Shown here: positions 7,141 through 16,867 of the stretch, piece by piece
Layout of the letters: each line of letters opens with the position of its first letter
Numbering within the stretch: position 1 is the stretch's first letter
Assembly (NCBI GenBank): GCA_902779945.1
Contig: CACZDN010000013.1
Coordinates: 1-64,000 of the forward strand
Origin: Oscillospiraceae bacterium
GTDB lineage: Bacteria; Bacillota; Clostridia; Oscillospirales; Oscillospiraceae
DNA length: 64,000 bases
Direction of reading: 5' to 3'
Position numbers and translations under genes: made by a program
The notes under the pieces: generated by a model
What the model was told of the DNA's origin: nothing
The model's database searches: none
The model's input: only the letters and a program-made list of their open reading frames with translations

Positions 7141-10100
7141 CCGATCTCCTCGCCGTGATACGCTTCTCCGTCCACGGTGATCGCCCCGTCTTTGACCTCG
7201 ATCCCGTGCGCCCTTCCCTGAAAATCGGTCCAGCGGATCGTGCGGTCGCCGGGGAGGGCGTCGGGGCTTGCGCGGAGCCTGCCGTCCCGCAGGCGCAGGC
7301 CCAGAAGCCCCTCACAGGCGGCGCGGAAGTACCAGCCCGCGGAGCCCGTGTACCAGGTCCAGCCGGAGAGCCCCTCGCGCCCCTTCGCCGCGCACACGTC
7401 CGCCGGGAGGACAAAGGGCTCGGCCTCATAGCGGGCGGGATCGCCGTTTTCGGGCAGGAGCATCCGCAGAATCTCCCGTCCCTGCGTCTCGCGCCCGCGC
7501 CGCAGGCAGGCCAGGGCCAGCCAGACCGCCGCATGGGTGTACTGACCGCCGTTTTCCCGGAAGCCCTCGCCGTAGCCGCTGAGATAGCCGGGACTGTCGT
7601 CGGCGGGATAGGGAGGGGCGAGGAGCCTGACAAGTCCGTGCTCCCGGTCCACAAGACGGCGCAGCGCGCTGTCGAGGGCGAGCTCCACCTTTTCGGGGCT
7701 CGCCCAGGGGCAGAAGGCCGCCCAGCTCTGGGCCACGGAGTCGATGCGCTCCCCGTCCCCGAGAGCCGTGCCGTCCTCGCGAAAGGCGCGCAGATACCAG
7801 CGCCCGTTGAAGGCGGCGTCGGCGGCGCGGCCCAGCTGCTCGGACAGCGCCCGGTAGTGCCCCGCGCGCCGGTCGTCCAGCCGGTCCAGCAGCTCGGCGA
7901 AGCGCAGGGCGCAGCAGGAGAGAAACCAGCCCAGCCATACGCTCTCGCCGCCGGCGCGGTCGAGACCGTCGTTCCAGTCGCCGCTGCCCATGCGCGGCAG
8001 CCCGTGGGGCCCGAAGCCGCGCTCCTCGCACCGGGCGAAGGCGCGGACCGCGTGCTCGAGCACCGGGGCGCGCTCCTCGCTCACGCGCGGCGTCTCGTAG
8101 CGGCCGCGCTCGTCGGGGCGCAGCGGGGGCGAGCTGACAAACGGCAGCTCGAGCGAGCAGACAGACAGCTCACCCGTGGCCTCGGTGTATTCACACAGCG
8201 CCCAGGGGAGCCAGAGCAGGTCGTCCGAGCAGCGGGTGCGCACGCCCCGGTCGCCCTCCGGGTGCCGGTGCCACCAGTGCAGCACGTCGCCCTCCGCGTA
8301 CTGGTGGCGGCAGCAGTCGAAAAGCTGCGCGCGGCAGAGGGACGGGTCGACGAGCAGGAGGTTCGCGCTGTCCTGGAGCTGATCGCGAAAGCCGACGGCC
8401 CCGCCGCTCTGGTAAATGCTGCTGCGGGCGAGCAGGCGGCAGGCGCAGGTCTGATAGACGGCCCAGGTGTTCAGATAATGGCACAGCGCCCCGTCCGCGC
8501 ACTTCAGCGAGAAGCGGCCCAGAAGGCCGCTCCACCAGCCGCGCGTGTCCGCGAGCAGCGCCGCCGTGTCGCCGGCCGAAAGCGTCCGGCGCAGCGCGCC
8601 CTCATCGCAGCCGAGCAGGAGCGCCGTCTCCTCTCCCGCCTCGAGCTCAATGCGCAGCGCCGCCGGGCAGAAGCCGCTCTCAACCCGGAAGGGGACCGAC
8701 GCGGCGGCGAAAAGCTCCGCACCGGGCAGCCAGCTTCCCGCGTCCCGGAGGCGCAGTAGCCCTTCGCACTCCTCAATGTGAAGCCCCGCCGCATCATCCG
8801 TCCCGAGGGCGGGCGAGAGCTCCCAGACCAGCGTGAGGCCCGCCGCGCCGCGGACCTGGAGCACGCGCAGGTCGACGCCCATGGGGATGAAAAGCGTCGT
8901 CTCGATCTCTCGCCCGTCGAGCTCCGTGCGCCAGAGCGCGGCGCCGGGCGCATAGCTTACCGTGCATCGGTCCCCGCCGCCGGCAAAGAGACTGCGCGCC
9001 CTGCCGCCGAGAAGGACGCACAGGCTCTCCGCCGAGGAGACGGCGCGGATGTCCGCCGGCGGCGGCAGCAGGCGCATTTCCCGCGCGTTTCTGAGCCAGA
9101 GCCCCGCCGGGCCGAAGTCGGCGGCGAAGGCGGAGAGACTGCCGTTGGTGAGAATGTGCTGCCAGATGCGCGGACCCGGCGCGCCGTCCACGGTGTAGGA
9201 AAAGCGCTCGCCCTGCCAGAAATGCGCAGGGATCGCCGCAGAGCGCGCAAGCGGCCTGTACGCGCTCCGAAGCGGCGGGGGCAGGCGCTTTTCCTCGCCG
9301 ATGATGACCGCGGCACGGCTTTTGACCGTCTCCGCCGCCTCCGTCGGCGCGCAGAGGACGCCGCCCCGCGCCCCCAGCAGGGCCTCCAGCCCGAAGGCGG
9401 CAAGGCGGCTCTCGAGCTCGCGCAGGCGGGGACGCAGATACTCGCCCTGCTCGTCGGAGAGGCAGACCAGCTCCGAATCCAGCCCGCAGCATTTGAGCAG
9501 GCAGAAGGCGCGCAGCAGCCCCTCGCTCTCCGCCGCCCCGGCCGGGCAGCAGAGCAGGGGGTAATCGCCGGACACGCCCCAGCGCCAGAGCTCGCGCTTC
9601 GGGGCTGCGCCACGGAGGCGGTTTTCCCACAGCGGCAGGCAGAGGGCCATCGCCTGTCCCACCTCGTCCCCGCTCATGCCGAGGCGCTGGGCGGCGGCTC
9701 TGACCATGCTGCCCGCCGCGCCCGGGCCGTTTTCAAGGATGCGCCCTGCCGCGTCAAAGGCGGCGCGCGCATCCCGGCCGAGAGCGAGGGCGACGCGCAG
9801 CTCTGTTTTCCGGCCCTTTACGGTGCTGAGCGCGAAGCGGGCCGTGACCCGGGGGGACAGAAGCGGCCCGAGACCGCCGCGCTCGTCTGCGTCGAAGACA
9901 GCGGGCCGGTCCGCGGCGAGACAGAGCCACAGCTCCTCGCCTCCGGATTTGGAGAGACGCCGCAGCAAGAGCCGCCCGCCGCGCAGCTCCGCCGTCAGGC
10001 CGAGCTGCCAGTAGGCCCGGTGGCTCTCCCAGTCGCGCTCGGCGGCGAGGACGGGCGCAAAGCCCAGCGTGAGCGTGCGCGCGCGCGTCCCGTCATCGTC

Positions 10101-13100
10101 GAGCGCGATGAGCAGCGCCTCGCCGAGCTCGCCCTCCGCACTCTGGCGGGTGAGCGTGCAGCCGGGCATCAGAAAACGGCAGCGCTCCTCGGAAAACTCC
10201 CGGCGGGCGGGAGCGGCGACCGGCAGCAGCGCCTTCCCATCCAGGGCGAGGATGAGTCCGGAGTCGTCCCCCTCCGCGCGATAGACGCAGGTCTCGCCGA
10301 GATACGCGGCGCTCTCGCCCGTGTCGCGCACGCGCAGGCTGTAGGCCCCGTTGGAGAGCAGGCAGGCAATCGTGCTTTCGCCGCAGACGGCGCGTTCCTC
10401 CCAGGGGCGGCGGGCGCGCTTGTCGGGCCGCTCCGGCGCGGGCGCGCGGTCCCGGCGGATCACGGCGGCGGAGTCCGGCAGCTTCTCCTGCAGGAGCAGG
10501 GTGAAGGCGGACATCTCCGGTTCGCTCATGAACAGGGCCCGGACGCTGCCGTTGTCAACGGCGTTGACCGCGGCGAGGATGCTCATGCCCACATGGTGCG
10601 CCATCCAGCAGCGCACCTGTTCGCCGTCGGGTCTCGAGCAGCGGCCCGGGGTGAAGTCCAGCGCCTCGATATAGCCCCAGCGCCCCACGGCTCCCAACTC
10701 CCGCAGGCGCCTGAGATTGCGTGCGGCGGCGCAGGGCTCCACCACCAGAGCCAGAAAGCTCGCGTACGGGGCGACGACCAGGTCCTCCTCCTGCCCGCGC
10801 TTGAGGGCGAGAGCGGGACAGCCGTGGGCCTTGTAGCGGTAGCTGAGAGACGCGTCCAGCGCGTACCAGGCGCTCTCAGACACGCCCCAGGGCTTGCCGG
10901 GGAGCTTGCGCCGCTTCTGGGCGTAGACGCAGAAGCGCGCGCTCTCGTACAGCAGGCTCGAGCGGTAGAGCGGCAGAAACAGCATGGGCATGAGGTATTC
11001 GAACATCGTGCCCGTCCAGCTTGCCAGGCCCCGGTAGCCGTCCTTCTGAAGCTGGGCGCGGCTCAGACGCTTCCAGTGGCGCAGGGGGACCTGCCCGCGG
11101 GCGAGGGCGATATAGCTCGTGAGCATGGCCTCGCTCGCCATCAGATCGTACCAGCCGCCCGCGCCGCGCTCCTTCTCCGCGTCGTAGCAGATATAGAAGA
11201 GCTCGCGCCGATGGTCGAAGAGCGGGGCAAAATCCATCGCGTCCAGCAGGGCGCGCAGGCGCTTTTCGAGCGCGTCCTCACCCCAGACTCTCAGCGCGGC
11301 GCAGGTGGTGACGAGGCCCGCGCAGAGGTTGCCGCTGTCCACGGTGGACACAAAGCGCGGGCGCAGGGGGCGGAGGGTGCGCGTGTCGTACCAGTTGAAA
11401 AAGTGACCGCGGCAGCGCTCCATGCTCTCGAGAGCGGGCAGCATCCGGGCAATATAGCCCAGGGCCTCCTCCCGCGGGATGACGCCGGCGCTGCCCAGGG
11501 CTGCCGCCGAGGCGAGGGCGAGGCCGATGTTCGTCGGCGAGCTGCGGTGCGCCGTGCCGACGGGCGGCTGCTGCTGAAAGTTGTCCGGGGGGAGAAAGTG
11601 GTCCTCCTCGCCGGAGAGCTCACGGTAATAGCCCCAGCACTCGGTGAGACTGCGGTGCAGAAGATCGCTGTCGCGCACGGAGAGGGTTGCGCCGCCGGAG
11701 GCGGGCAGGGCCAGGGCCGCGGCCGCCGCGGGGGACAGCAGCCACATGAGTCCCGCCGCCTTGCCGGACGGCAGCGGCGCAAAGCCCATCAGCAGCACGC
11801 CCAGTACCACACAGGGCCACATGGCGCGCACATGCTCGCCCAGAGCGGCCCCGGCGCGCACCTCGGCGAAGGTGGTCCACTGCAGGAGCCGCCGGTGGCT
11901 GACAAGCATGCGCCAGAGGGCCGTAAGGATCGCCGTGAGGGAGACCCAGGCCTCAAAGGGCAGCAGCCACAGGCGCATGAAGCTGCGGACGATGGCCCCG
12001 CCGAGCCCCGTGAGCAGCCGCGTGTGCCGGCGCAGGCGCACGCGCCCGTCCTCGCGCCGCAACCCCGTCTCCGCGAGAGCGAGCAGGATGTCCTGCAGGA
12101 GCGTCAGAAGCGCCGCCCCGCCCGCAAGCTTCAGGCCTGACCGCGTGCAGCACAGGCCAAGCAGCATCGCGGTCAGCGTCAGCGGCGCGACAAGACTGCG
12201 GCGCAGACTGTCGAGCAGGCGAAAGCGCTCCATCACCGGCAGACTGCCCCTGAAGATCCAGGGGGCGTTCTGCCAGTCGCCGCGTATCCAGCGGTGCAGA
12301 CGCCTGAACCAGGCCAGGGGCCTCGCGGGGAAGGCATCGACCGCGGCGGCGTCGCTCATATACGCCCCGCGAAGAAAGGCGCCCTCCAGCGCGTCGTGGC
12401 TCAGCACGCGCCCCTGGGGCAGCGCCTCCCCGCAGCGCATCAGGTATTCAGCGTCCAGAATGCCCTTGCCGGAGAAGCCGCCGGAGCCAAAGGCGTCCAT
12501 GTAGAGCTCCGTGCTGAGTCCCCCGTAAGGGTCGCTGCCGCCGGGCCCGGCGAAGATCAGGGCAAAGTCGGTGGCACCGGCGCTCTCCAGCTCCGTCTCC
12601 ACGCGGGGGTGTATGACGGCGTGGCCGGAGACCGGAAAGCCGTCCGGCCCCGGCTGCGGGGCGTTCAGGGGATGGAGCATCGCGCCGATGAGACTGCCCG
12701 GCGTGCCGGGCTGGACACGGGTGTCCGCATCCAGGGAGATGATGAAGCGCGTGCCGCCGAGCGCCTCCCGGTCCCCCGTGACCTCGAGCGTGGACGGACG
12801 CCCGCACACGAGCTTTGCCAGCTCCGTCAGCGCGCCGCGCTTGCGCTCGAAGCCGCTGTAGACCTCGCCGTCGAAGCTGCGCGGGCGCAGGAAGAGATAG
12901 AAGCCGCCGCCGTATTTGCGGTTGAGGCTTTCCACATACTCTCTGGCCTCGCGGATGAGCGCCTCATCGCCGGGGGCGCTTCGCGTCTTCGCGGCGGGCA
13001 GATCGGCCAGAAGCCCGAAGCGCAGCTCCTTCCCCTCGTGGACGGAGGCAAGGCGCAGCTCCTCAAGGCGCTTCAGCTCCACGCAGCCCAGAAGCGCCGA

Positions 13101-14141
13101 CAGCACGCAGATCGTCCGCCCCTCCGGCGGCACGCCCGCGGAGAGATCGAGGCGCGGCAGGGGGCGCGGGCGCAGAAAGCGCAGCAGCAGAAAATCCAGA
13201 AAGCCCTTGCCGAGAGACCACAGCGGCACGAGCAGCAGAAGCGCGGACAGGGCGTCTCCCAGATACGCGAAGGCCCCGAGACAGCCGAACACGCACAGCG
13301 CGGCCAGCGCCGTTATATATGCCCGCGCGCGCAGCTCCCCGGGCGGGGCGAAGAGATAAAAGCCCACGTGCCGGCCCTCCGCCCGCGCCGTCTCCACCAG
13401 CTCCCGCGCAAGCTCCTGCTCCTCCATGTCCCGCTTTTGCGCCAGCTCCGCGAGGCGGCGCAGATAGTCCTCCCGCGTGCAGCGGTCCATGCGCGGAAAG
13501 CTGCCCTCCGCCTCGTCGGCGAGGATGGACCCCGGCACGTCGGACGCGTCCAGCACGCGCTCCATGTCCATCGTGGACAGCAGGATCAGCGAGCGGAAGA
13601 GCGCCCCCATGGACTCGGACAGCGTCTCCGGCCGGGCCGAGGCGGAGAGCGTTTCGCACAGATGGGCTATGCTCTCGAGGATCACCGCCCGCAGGGCCGT
13701 GGGAAAGAGCGTGAGCTCGCGCCTTTGCAGGACCGTGACGCGCTGAAAGCCCCGGAGAAAGATCACGCAGCGCTCCTCGCTCACGCTGCCGTTGCCGGCC
13801 TGCAGCAGCGCGCGGCAGAGCTCCGTCATGAGAAGCCTGCCGCGGCTGGCGCGCTGGCGCTCGCAGTCTCTCAGGGCGCGGCGGGCGGCGGGGTACTCGC
13901 GCTGGACGAGATAGAAGTTATCCAGCAGCCATTCGCAGGCCGCCGGGACGCGCGCGGCCCCCTCATAGCGCCGTCGCAGCAGGCGGTGGCAGCGCTCGGT
14001 CGCCTGAAAGCAGCGCCGCAGGCTCTGCGCCGCCGCGGCGCCGTCCAGCGTCCCGCCGGGCCGCAGCGTGTGGGCGCAGGAGACGGCGTATTCCGCAAGC
14101 TTGTCGTCCTCGATGTACGGGATCAGATTCATGCTGTCCAT
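7137..14141 (-). CDS. Cyclic beta-1,2-glucan synthase-like protein (GT84 + GH94)
   Basis: A 2334-residue giant enzyme of the NdvB/ChvB type. An N-terminal cytoplasmic part is followed by membrane segments (about 265-305). A GT84 glucosyltransferase domain has DADTRVQPG (about 470) and SHDALEG (about 580), then more membrane segments (about 650-780). The rest is a glycoamylase-like domain (TVDSGNLCAG, FEYLMPMLFLP) and a C-terminal GH94 phosphorylase-type domain with the acid residue in SGDWNDGLD (about 2055). Such proteins build, control the length of and cyclise beta-1,2-glucans. GGAGGAGAGACAC precedes ATG 14141; a longer frame upstream would cross the ylxM promoter. The stop codon lies in hairpin element A. 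In Firmicutes the true product is untested, so substrate is inferred. Confidence 0.87.
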   Translation of the reverse strand: MDSMNLIPYIEDDKLAEYAVSCAHTLRPGGTLDGAAAAQSLRRCFQATERCHRLLRRRYEGAARVPAACEWLLDNFYLVQREYPAARRALRDCERQRASRGRLLMTELCRALLQAGNGSVSEERCVIFLRGFQRVTVLQRRELTLFPTALRAVILESIAHLCETLSASARPETLSESMGALFRSLILLSTMDMERVLDASDVPGSILADEAEGSFPRMDRCTREDYLRRLAELAQKRDMEEQELARELVETARAEGRHVGFYLFAPPGELRARAYITALAALCVFGCLGAFAYLGDALSALLLLVPLWSLGKGFLDFLLLRFLRPRPLPRLDLSAGVPPEGRTICVLSALLGCVELKRLEELRLASVHEGKELRFGLLADLPAAKTRSAPGDEALIREAREYVESLNRKYGGGFYLFLRPRSFDGEVYSGFERKRGALTELAKLVCGRPSTLEVTGDREALGGTRFIISLDADTRVQPGTPGSLIGAMLHPLNAPQPGPDGFPVSGHAVIHPRVETELESAGATDFALIFAGPGGSDPYGGLSTELYMDAFGSGGFSGKGILDAEYLMRCGEALPQGRVLSHDALEGAFLRGAYMSDAAAVDAFPARPLAWFRRLHRWIRGDWQNAPWIFRGSLPVMERFRLLDSLRRSLVAPLTLTAMLLGLCCTRSGLKLAGGAALLTLLQDILLALAETGLRREDGRVRLRRHTRLLTGLGGAIVRSFMRLWLLPFEAWVSLTAILTALWRMLVSHRRLLQWTTFAEVRAGAALGEHVRAMWPCVVLGVLLMGFAPLPSGKAAGLMWLLSPAAAAALALPASGGATLSVRDSDLLHRSLTECWGYYRELSGEEDHFLPPDNFQQQPPVGTAHRSSPTNIGLALASAAALGSAGVIPREEALGYIARMLPALESMERCRGHFFNWYDTRTLRPLRPRFVSTVDSGNLCAGLVTTCAALRVWGEDALEKRLRALLDAMDFAPLFDHRRELFYICYDAEKERGAGGWYDLMASEAMLTSYIALARGQVPLRHWKRLSRAQLQKDGYRGLASWTGTMFEYLMPMLFLPLYRSSLLYESARFCVYAQKRRKLPGKPWGVSESAWYALDASLSYRYKAHGCPALALKRGQEEDLVVAPYASFLALVVEPCAAARNLRRLRELGAVGRWGYIEALDFTPGRCSRPDGEQVRCWMAHHVGMSILAAVNAVDNGSVRALFMSEPEMSAFTLLLQEKLPDSAAVIRRDRAPAPERPDKRARRPWEERAVCGESTIACLLSNGAYSLRVRDTGESAAYLGETCVYRAEGDDSGLILALDGKALLPVAAPARREFSEERCRFLMPGCTLTRQSAEGELGEALLIALDDDGTRARTLTLGFAPVLAAERDWESHRAYWQLGLTAELRGGRLLLRRLSKSGGEELWLCLAADRPAVFDADERGGLGPLLSPRVTARFALSTVKGRKTELRVALALGRDARAAFDAAGRILENGPGAAGSMVRAAAQRLGMSGDEVGQAMALCLPLWENRLRGAAPKRELWRWGVSGDYPLLCCPAGAAESEGLLRAFCLLKCCGLDSELVCLSDEQGEYLRPRLRELESRLAAFGLEALLGARGGVLCAPTEAAETVKSRAAVIIGEEKRLPPPLRSAYRPLARSAAIPAHFWQGERFSYTVDGAPGPRIWQHILTNGSLSAFAADFGPAGLWLRNAREMRLLPPPADIRAVSSAESLCVLLGGRARSLFAGGGDRCTVSYAPGAALWRTELDGREIETTLFIPMGVDLRVLQVRGAAGLTLVWELSPALGTDDAAGLHIEECEGLLRLRDAGSWLPGAELFAAASVPFRVESGFCPAALRIELEAGEETALLLGCDEGALRRTLSAGDTAALLADTRGWWSGLLGRFSLKCADGALCHYLNTWAVYQTCACRLLARSSIYQSGGAVGFRDQLQDSANLLLVDPSLCRAQLFDCCRHQYAEGDVLHWWHRHPEGDRGVRTRCSDDLLWLPWALCEYTEATGELSVCSLELPFVSSPPLRPDERGRYETPRVSEERAPVLEHAVRAFARCEERGFGPHGLPRMGSGDWNDGLDRAGGESVWLGWFLSCCALRFAELLDRLDDRRAGHYRALSEQLGRAADAAFNGRWYLRAFREDGTALGDGERIDSVAQSWAAFCPWASPEKVELALDSALRRLVDREHGLVRLLAPPYPADDSPGYLSGYGEGFRENGGQYTHAAVWLALACLRRGRETQGREILRMLLPENGDPARYEAEPFVLPADVCAAKGREGLSGWTWYTGSAGWYFRAACEGLLGLRLRDGRLRASPDALPGDRTIRWTDFQGRAHGIEVKDGAITVDGEAYHGEEIG

Positions 14142-14233
14142 GTGTCTCTCCTCCGATAAAACGCCCGCCGGGGCGTATTCACCATGCAGTTTTTCCCATT
14201 TGCGGCGGGATATGCGCTGACAAGAAAAAACAC

Positions 14234-14262
14234 TTGACAGGCAGAGCCCGGGCGTGTATACT
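14234..14262 (+). promoter_or_regulatory. Promoter of ylxM-ffh
   Basis: TTGACA (14234-14239) and TATACT (14257-14262) with a 17-bp spacer, 36 bp before the ylxM start. Confidence 0.88.
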
Positions 14263-14297
14263 CTGTTAAGCTTGAATGCTTGACAGGGGGAAGCGCC

Positions 14298-14654
14298 GTG
14301 GCAGTGGGCAGAAGGACACAGATCATGCTGCTGGATTTCTACGGCGAGCTTTTGACCGACAAGCAGCGAGAGTGCTGTGATCTGCATTACAACGAGGACC
14401 TGTCCCTCTCGGAGATCGCGGAGCAGCTGGGCATCTCGCGCCAGGGCGTGTGGGACAACATCCGCCGCGCGGAGAGCGCCATGCAGGACATCGAGGAGAA
14501 GACGGGGCTGATCCGCCGCTTCGAGGAGACCCGGCAGACGCTGAAAAAAATCGCCGCACAGGCGGAGGAGATCGAGGGACTGACCGAAGGCAGGCCGCAG
14601 GAGATCGCCCGCGGAATCAGGCGGGAGATCGACCGGATTGAGGAATGGGACTGA
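14298..14654 (+). CDS. ylxM: YlxM/p13-like sigma-region-4 DNA-binding protein
   Basis: A 118-residue protein with a sigma-70 region-4-like helix-turn-helix (DLSLSEIAEQLGISRQGVWD), followed by a long charged helical tail. YlxM is nearly always encoded directly upstream of ffh in Firmicutes and is thought to act with the signal recognition particle. The start is GTG at 14298 behind GGGGGAAGCGCC; an in-frame ATG at 14280 lies before this site and is less likely. Its stop is 3 bp from the ffh ATG, so the two are co-transcribed from the promoter at 14234. Confidence 0.92.
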   Translation: MAVGRRTQIMLLDFYGELLTDKQRECCDLHYNEDLSLSEIAEQLGISRQGVWDNIRRAESAMQDIEEKTGLIRRFEETRQTLKKIAAQAEEIEGLTEGRPQEIARGIRREIDRIEEWD

Positions 14655-14657
14655 GCG

Positions 14658-16022
14658 ATGGCATTTGAGAGCTTATCCGAAAAACTGAACGAGGCGTTCA
14701 AGAAGCTGCGCGGCAAGGGCAGACTCACCGAGAACGACGTCAAGGAGGCCATGCGGGAGGTCCGTATGGCGCTCTTAGAGGCGGACGTGAGCTACAAGGT
14801 GGTGCGCGACTTTACCAAGTCCGTCACCGCGAAGGCCGTGGGCACGGACGTGCTCGAGGCCCTGAACCCCGCCCAGATGGTCATCAAGATCGTCGATCAG
14901 GAGCTCTGCGACCTCATGGGCAGCGAAAACCGCAGGCTCAACATCAGTGCCAGGGCCCCCAGCGTGGTGATGCTGGTCGGCCTGCAGGGCGCGGGCAAGA
15001 CCACAAACGGCGCAAAGCTCGCCGGCTACATGCGCAAGCAGGGCAAGCGCCCGCTGCTGGCCGCGTGCGACATCTACCGCCCCGCCGCCATCAAGCAGCT
15101 CGAGACCGTCGGCGCACAGCTCGACATCCCCGTCTTCCAGATGGGCACGTCGAACCCCGTGGACATCGCCAAGGCCGCGGTGGAGCACGCAAAAAAGCAC
15201 GGCAACGATCTGGTCTTCCTCGACACCGCGGGCAGACTCCATATCGACGCCCAGCTCATGGACGAGCTCAAAAACATCAAGGCCGCCGTGGAGCCCGCGG
15301 AGATCCTGCTGGTCGTGGACGCCATGACCGGTCAGGACGCCGTCAGCGCGGCCTCCGCCTTTGACGAGGCGCTGGACGTCACCGGCGTCATGCTCACCAA
15401 GCTCGACGGCGACGCGAGAGGCGGCGCGGCCCTGTCCATCACGGCGGCGACCGGCAAGCCCATCAAGTTCATCGGCGTGGGCGAAAAGCTCGATATGATC
15501 GAACCCTTCTATCCCGACCGCATGGCCTCCCGCATCCTCGGCATGGGCGATATGCTCACCCTCATCGAGAAGGCCCAGCAGACCTTTGACGAGAAGAAGG
15601 CCCTCGAGGCCGCCGAGAGGCTGCGCGCCAACCGCTTCACGCTGAACGACTATCTCGAGCAGATGAACCAGCTCAAGAGCATGGGCGATCTGGAGAGCAT
15701 CATGGGCATGATCCCCGGCCTCGACGCCAAGGCCCTCAAGGGCGCAAAGCTCGACGACAGGGCCATGGCCCGGCAGGAGGCCATCATCCTCTCCATGACC
15801 ATGGCGGAGCGCGAGAACCCCGGGATTTTGAATTCCAGCCGCAAAAAGCGCATTGCCGCCGGCTCCGGCACCACGGTCGTGGACGTCAACCGCCTCGTCA
15901 AGCAGTACGAGGCCATGCAGCAGATGACGAAGCAGCTCACCGGCAAGAACATGAAAAAGCTGCAAAAGAAGATGGGAAGAACGGGCGGCGGCGGTCTCTT
16001 CGGCGGCTTCCCCGGACTTTAA
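14658..16022 (+). CDS. ffh: Signal recognition particle protein Ffh
   Basis: SRP54/Ffh binds signal sequences of nascent membrane proteins and delivers ribosomes to FtsY. The 454-residue protein has the N domain, the G domain with P-loop GLQGAGKTT (residues 108-116), DTAGR (about 190) and TKLDGDARGG (about 248). A methionine-rich M domain runs from about 300, ending with the glycine-rich GGGGLFGGFPGL. Length and motifs are complete. It follows ylxM by 3 bp, the classic pairing. A GC-rich hairpin without a T-run lies about 70 bp downstream; transcription may continue into rpsP. Confidence 0.97.
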   Translation: MAFESLSEKLNEAFKKLRGKGRLTENDVKEAMREVRMALLEADVSYKVVRDFTKSVTAKAVGTDVLEALNPAQMVIKIVDQELCDLMGSENRRLNISARAPSVVMLVGLQGAGKTTNGAKLAGYMRKQGKRPLLAACDIYRPAAIKQLETVGAQLDIPVFQMGTSNPVDIAKAAVEHAKKHGNDLVFLDTAGRLHIDAQLMDELKNIKAAVEPAEILLVVDAMTGQDAVSAASAFDEALDVTGVMLTKLDGDARGGAALSITAATGKPIKFIGVGEKLDMIEPFYPDRMASRILGMGDMLTLIEKAQQTFDEKKALEAAERLRANRFTLNDYLEQMNQLKSMGDLESIMGMIPGLDAKALKGAKLDDRAMARQEAIILSMTMAERENPGILNSSRKKRIAAGSGTTVVDVNRLVKQYEAMQQMTKQLTGKNMKKLQKKMGRTGGGGLFGGFPGL

Positions 16023-16115
16023 AACGTGCCCCGCAGAGGCTGGCGCGTTTATCAGCTGAGATCCGGCTTGCTTTCGGGTCGATCGGGGGCTCGCCCCCCG
16101 CAATACGATTTGAGT

Positions 16116-16144
16116 GTTTATAAGATGCCGCGGCATTTTATAAT
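16116..16144 (+). promoter_or_regulatory. Possible promoter of rpsP-khpA
   Basis: A perfect TATAAT lies at 16139-16144, inside the palindrome TTATAAGATGCCGCGGCATTTTATAA-like region (16118-16143). The -35 side (TTTATA) is poor, so the call rests on the -10 box and its position 32 bp before rpsP. Confidence 0.4.
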
Positions 16145-16176
16145 AGAAACAAACATTAGTATGGAGGTGAATATAC

Positions 16177-16413
16177 ATGGTTAAGATCAGACTTCGCAGG
16201 ATGGGCGCCAAGAAGGCCCCCTACTACCGCATCATCGTCGCTGATTCCCGCAGCCCGCGCGACGGCCGCTTCATCGAGGAGCTGGGCGTTTACGACCCCA
16301 CGGCTGACGGCGAAAAGATCAAGGTCGATATGGAGCGCGCAAAGTACTGGATCGCGAACGGCGCTCAGCCCACCGATACAGTCCGCGGCCTGCTCAAGAA
16401 AGTTGAGGCCTAA
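16177..16413 (+). CDS. rpsP: 30S ribosomal protein S16
   Basis: A 78-residue protein starting [20 protein letters not shown] with the S16 continuation [20 protein letters not shown]. It is a small-subunit protein needed for 30S assembly. A good GGAGGTGAATATAC site precedes the ATG. In many Firmicutes the order is ffh-rpsP-khpA-rimM-trmD-rplS; here rpsP and khpA are present, but the rest does not follow. Confidence 0.97.
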   Translation: MVKIRLRRMGAKKAPYYRIIVADSRSPRDGRFIEELGVYDPTADGEKIKVDMERAKYWIANGAQPTDTVRGLLKKVEA

Positions 16414-16434
16414 TTTTAAGGAGTTCATGACCGC

Positions 16435-16665
16435 ATGAAAGAGCTTTTGACCTATATCGTACAGAGCCTGGTGGACAACCCTGACCAGGTCTCTGTGACC
16501 GAGCGCAAAGCCGACGGCGAGATCGTCTTTGAAGTCGACGTAGCCGACGGCGACAAGGGCAAGGTCATCGGCCGGCAGGGGAGGATCGTCAAGCAGATCC
16601 GCATCCTCATGCGGGCCGTCGCCCAGCGAAAGGGCAAAAAAGTATCCGTTGAGATCGTGGATTGA
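16435..16665 (+). CDS. khpA: KH-domain RNA-binding protein KhpA
   Basis: A 76-residue single KH-domain protein (YlqC/KhpA). The GXXG loop is IGRQGRIVKQIR (about residues 48-59). KhpA pairs with KhpB and binds RNA, affecting cell division and envelope homeostasis in other Firmicutes. It lies 21 bp behind rpsP, with AAGGAGTTCATGACCGC before the ATG. A hairpin element begins 2 bp after its stop codon, where rimM would be expected; the operon may have been cut short or rearranged here. Confidence 0.94.
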   Translation: MKELLTYIVQSLVDNPDQVSVTERKADGEIVFEVDVADGDKGKVIGRQGRIVKQIRILMRAVAQRKGKKVSVEIVD

Positions 16666-16667
16666 TC

Positions 16668-16834
16668 TTAAGGCAACACCGCACAATCCGCGTTCGGCGC
16701 CTCCCGGAAAATTCGCGCTCTGATTTTGTCACTTTTTTTTGAAATACACAAAGTATTCCTGCAAAAAAATGCCTTCATCAGAACCCAAATTTTCTCAGGA
16801 TTCGCTCTCGCCGAATTATGCGGTATTGCCTTAA
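16668..16834. repeat. TTAAGGCAACACC hairpin element, copy B (full length)
   Basis: The ends are TTAAGGCAACACCGCACAAT and ATTATGCGGTATTGCCTTAA, both closed by TTAA. The centre TTTTTTTGAAATAC-ACAAA-GTATTCCTGCAAAAAAA pairs, making one long imperfect hairpin. It starts 2 bp after khpA. Confidence 0.9.
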
Positions 16835-16840
16835 AAGATT

Positions 16841-16867
16841 CCCCCGGGAAACCGGGGGTTTTTTTGC
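16841..16867 (+). terminator. Terminator after rpsP-khpA
   Basis: CCCCCGG-GAAA-CCGGGGG followed by TTTTTTT, immediately beyond hairpin element B. A textbook intrinsic terminator. Confidence 0.92.

Noticed and set aside
8778-12140. A 1120-codon open frame on the plus strand
   Set aside because: It lies wholly opposite the glucan synthase gene, has low-complexity Arg/Ala/Gln-rich sequence and no ribosome binding site. Such frames arise from strong third-position GC bias.
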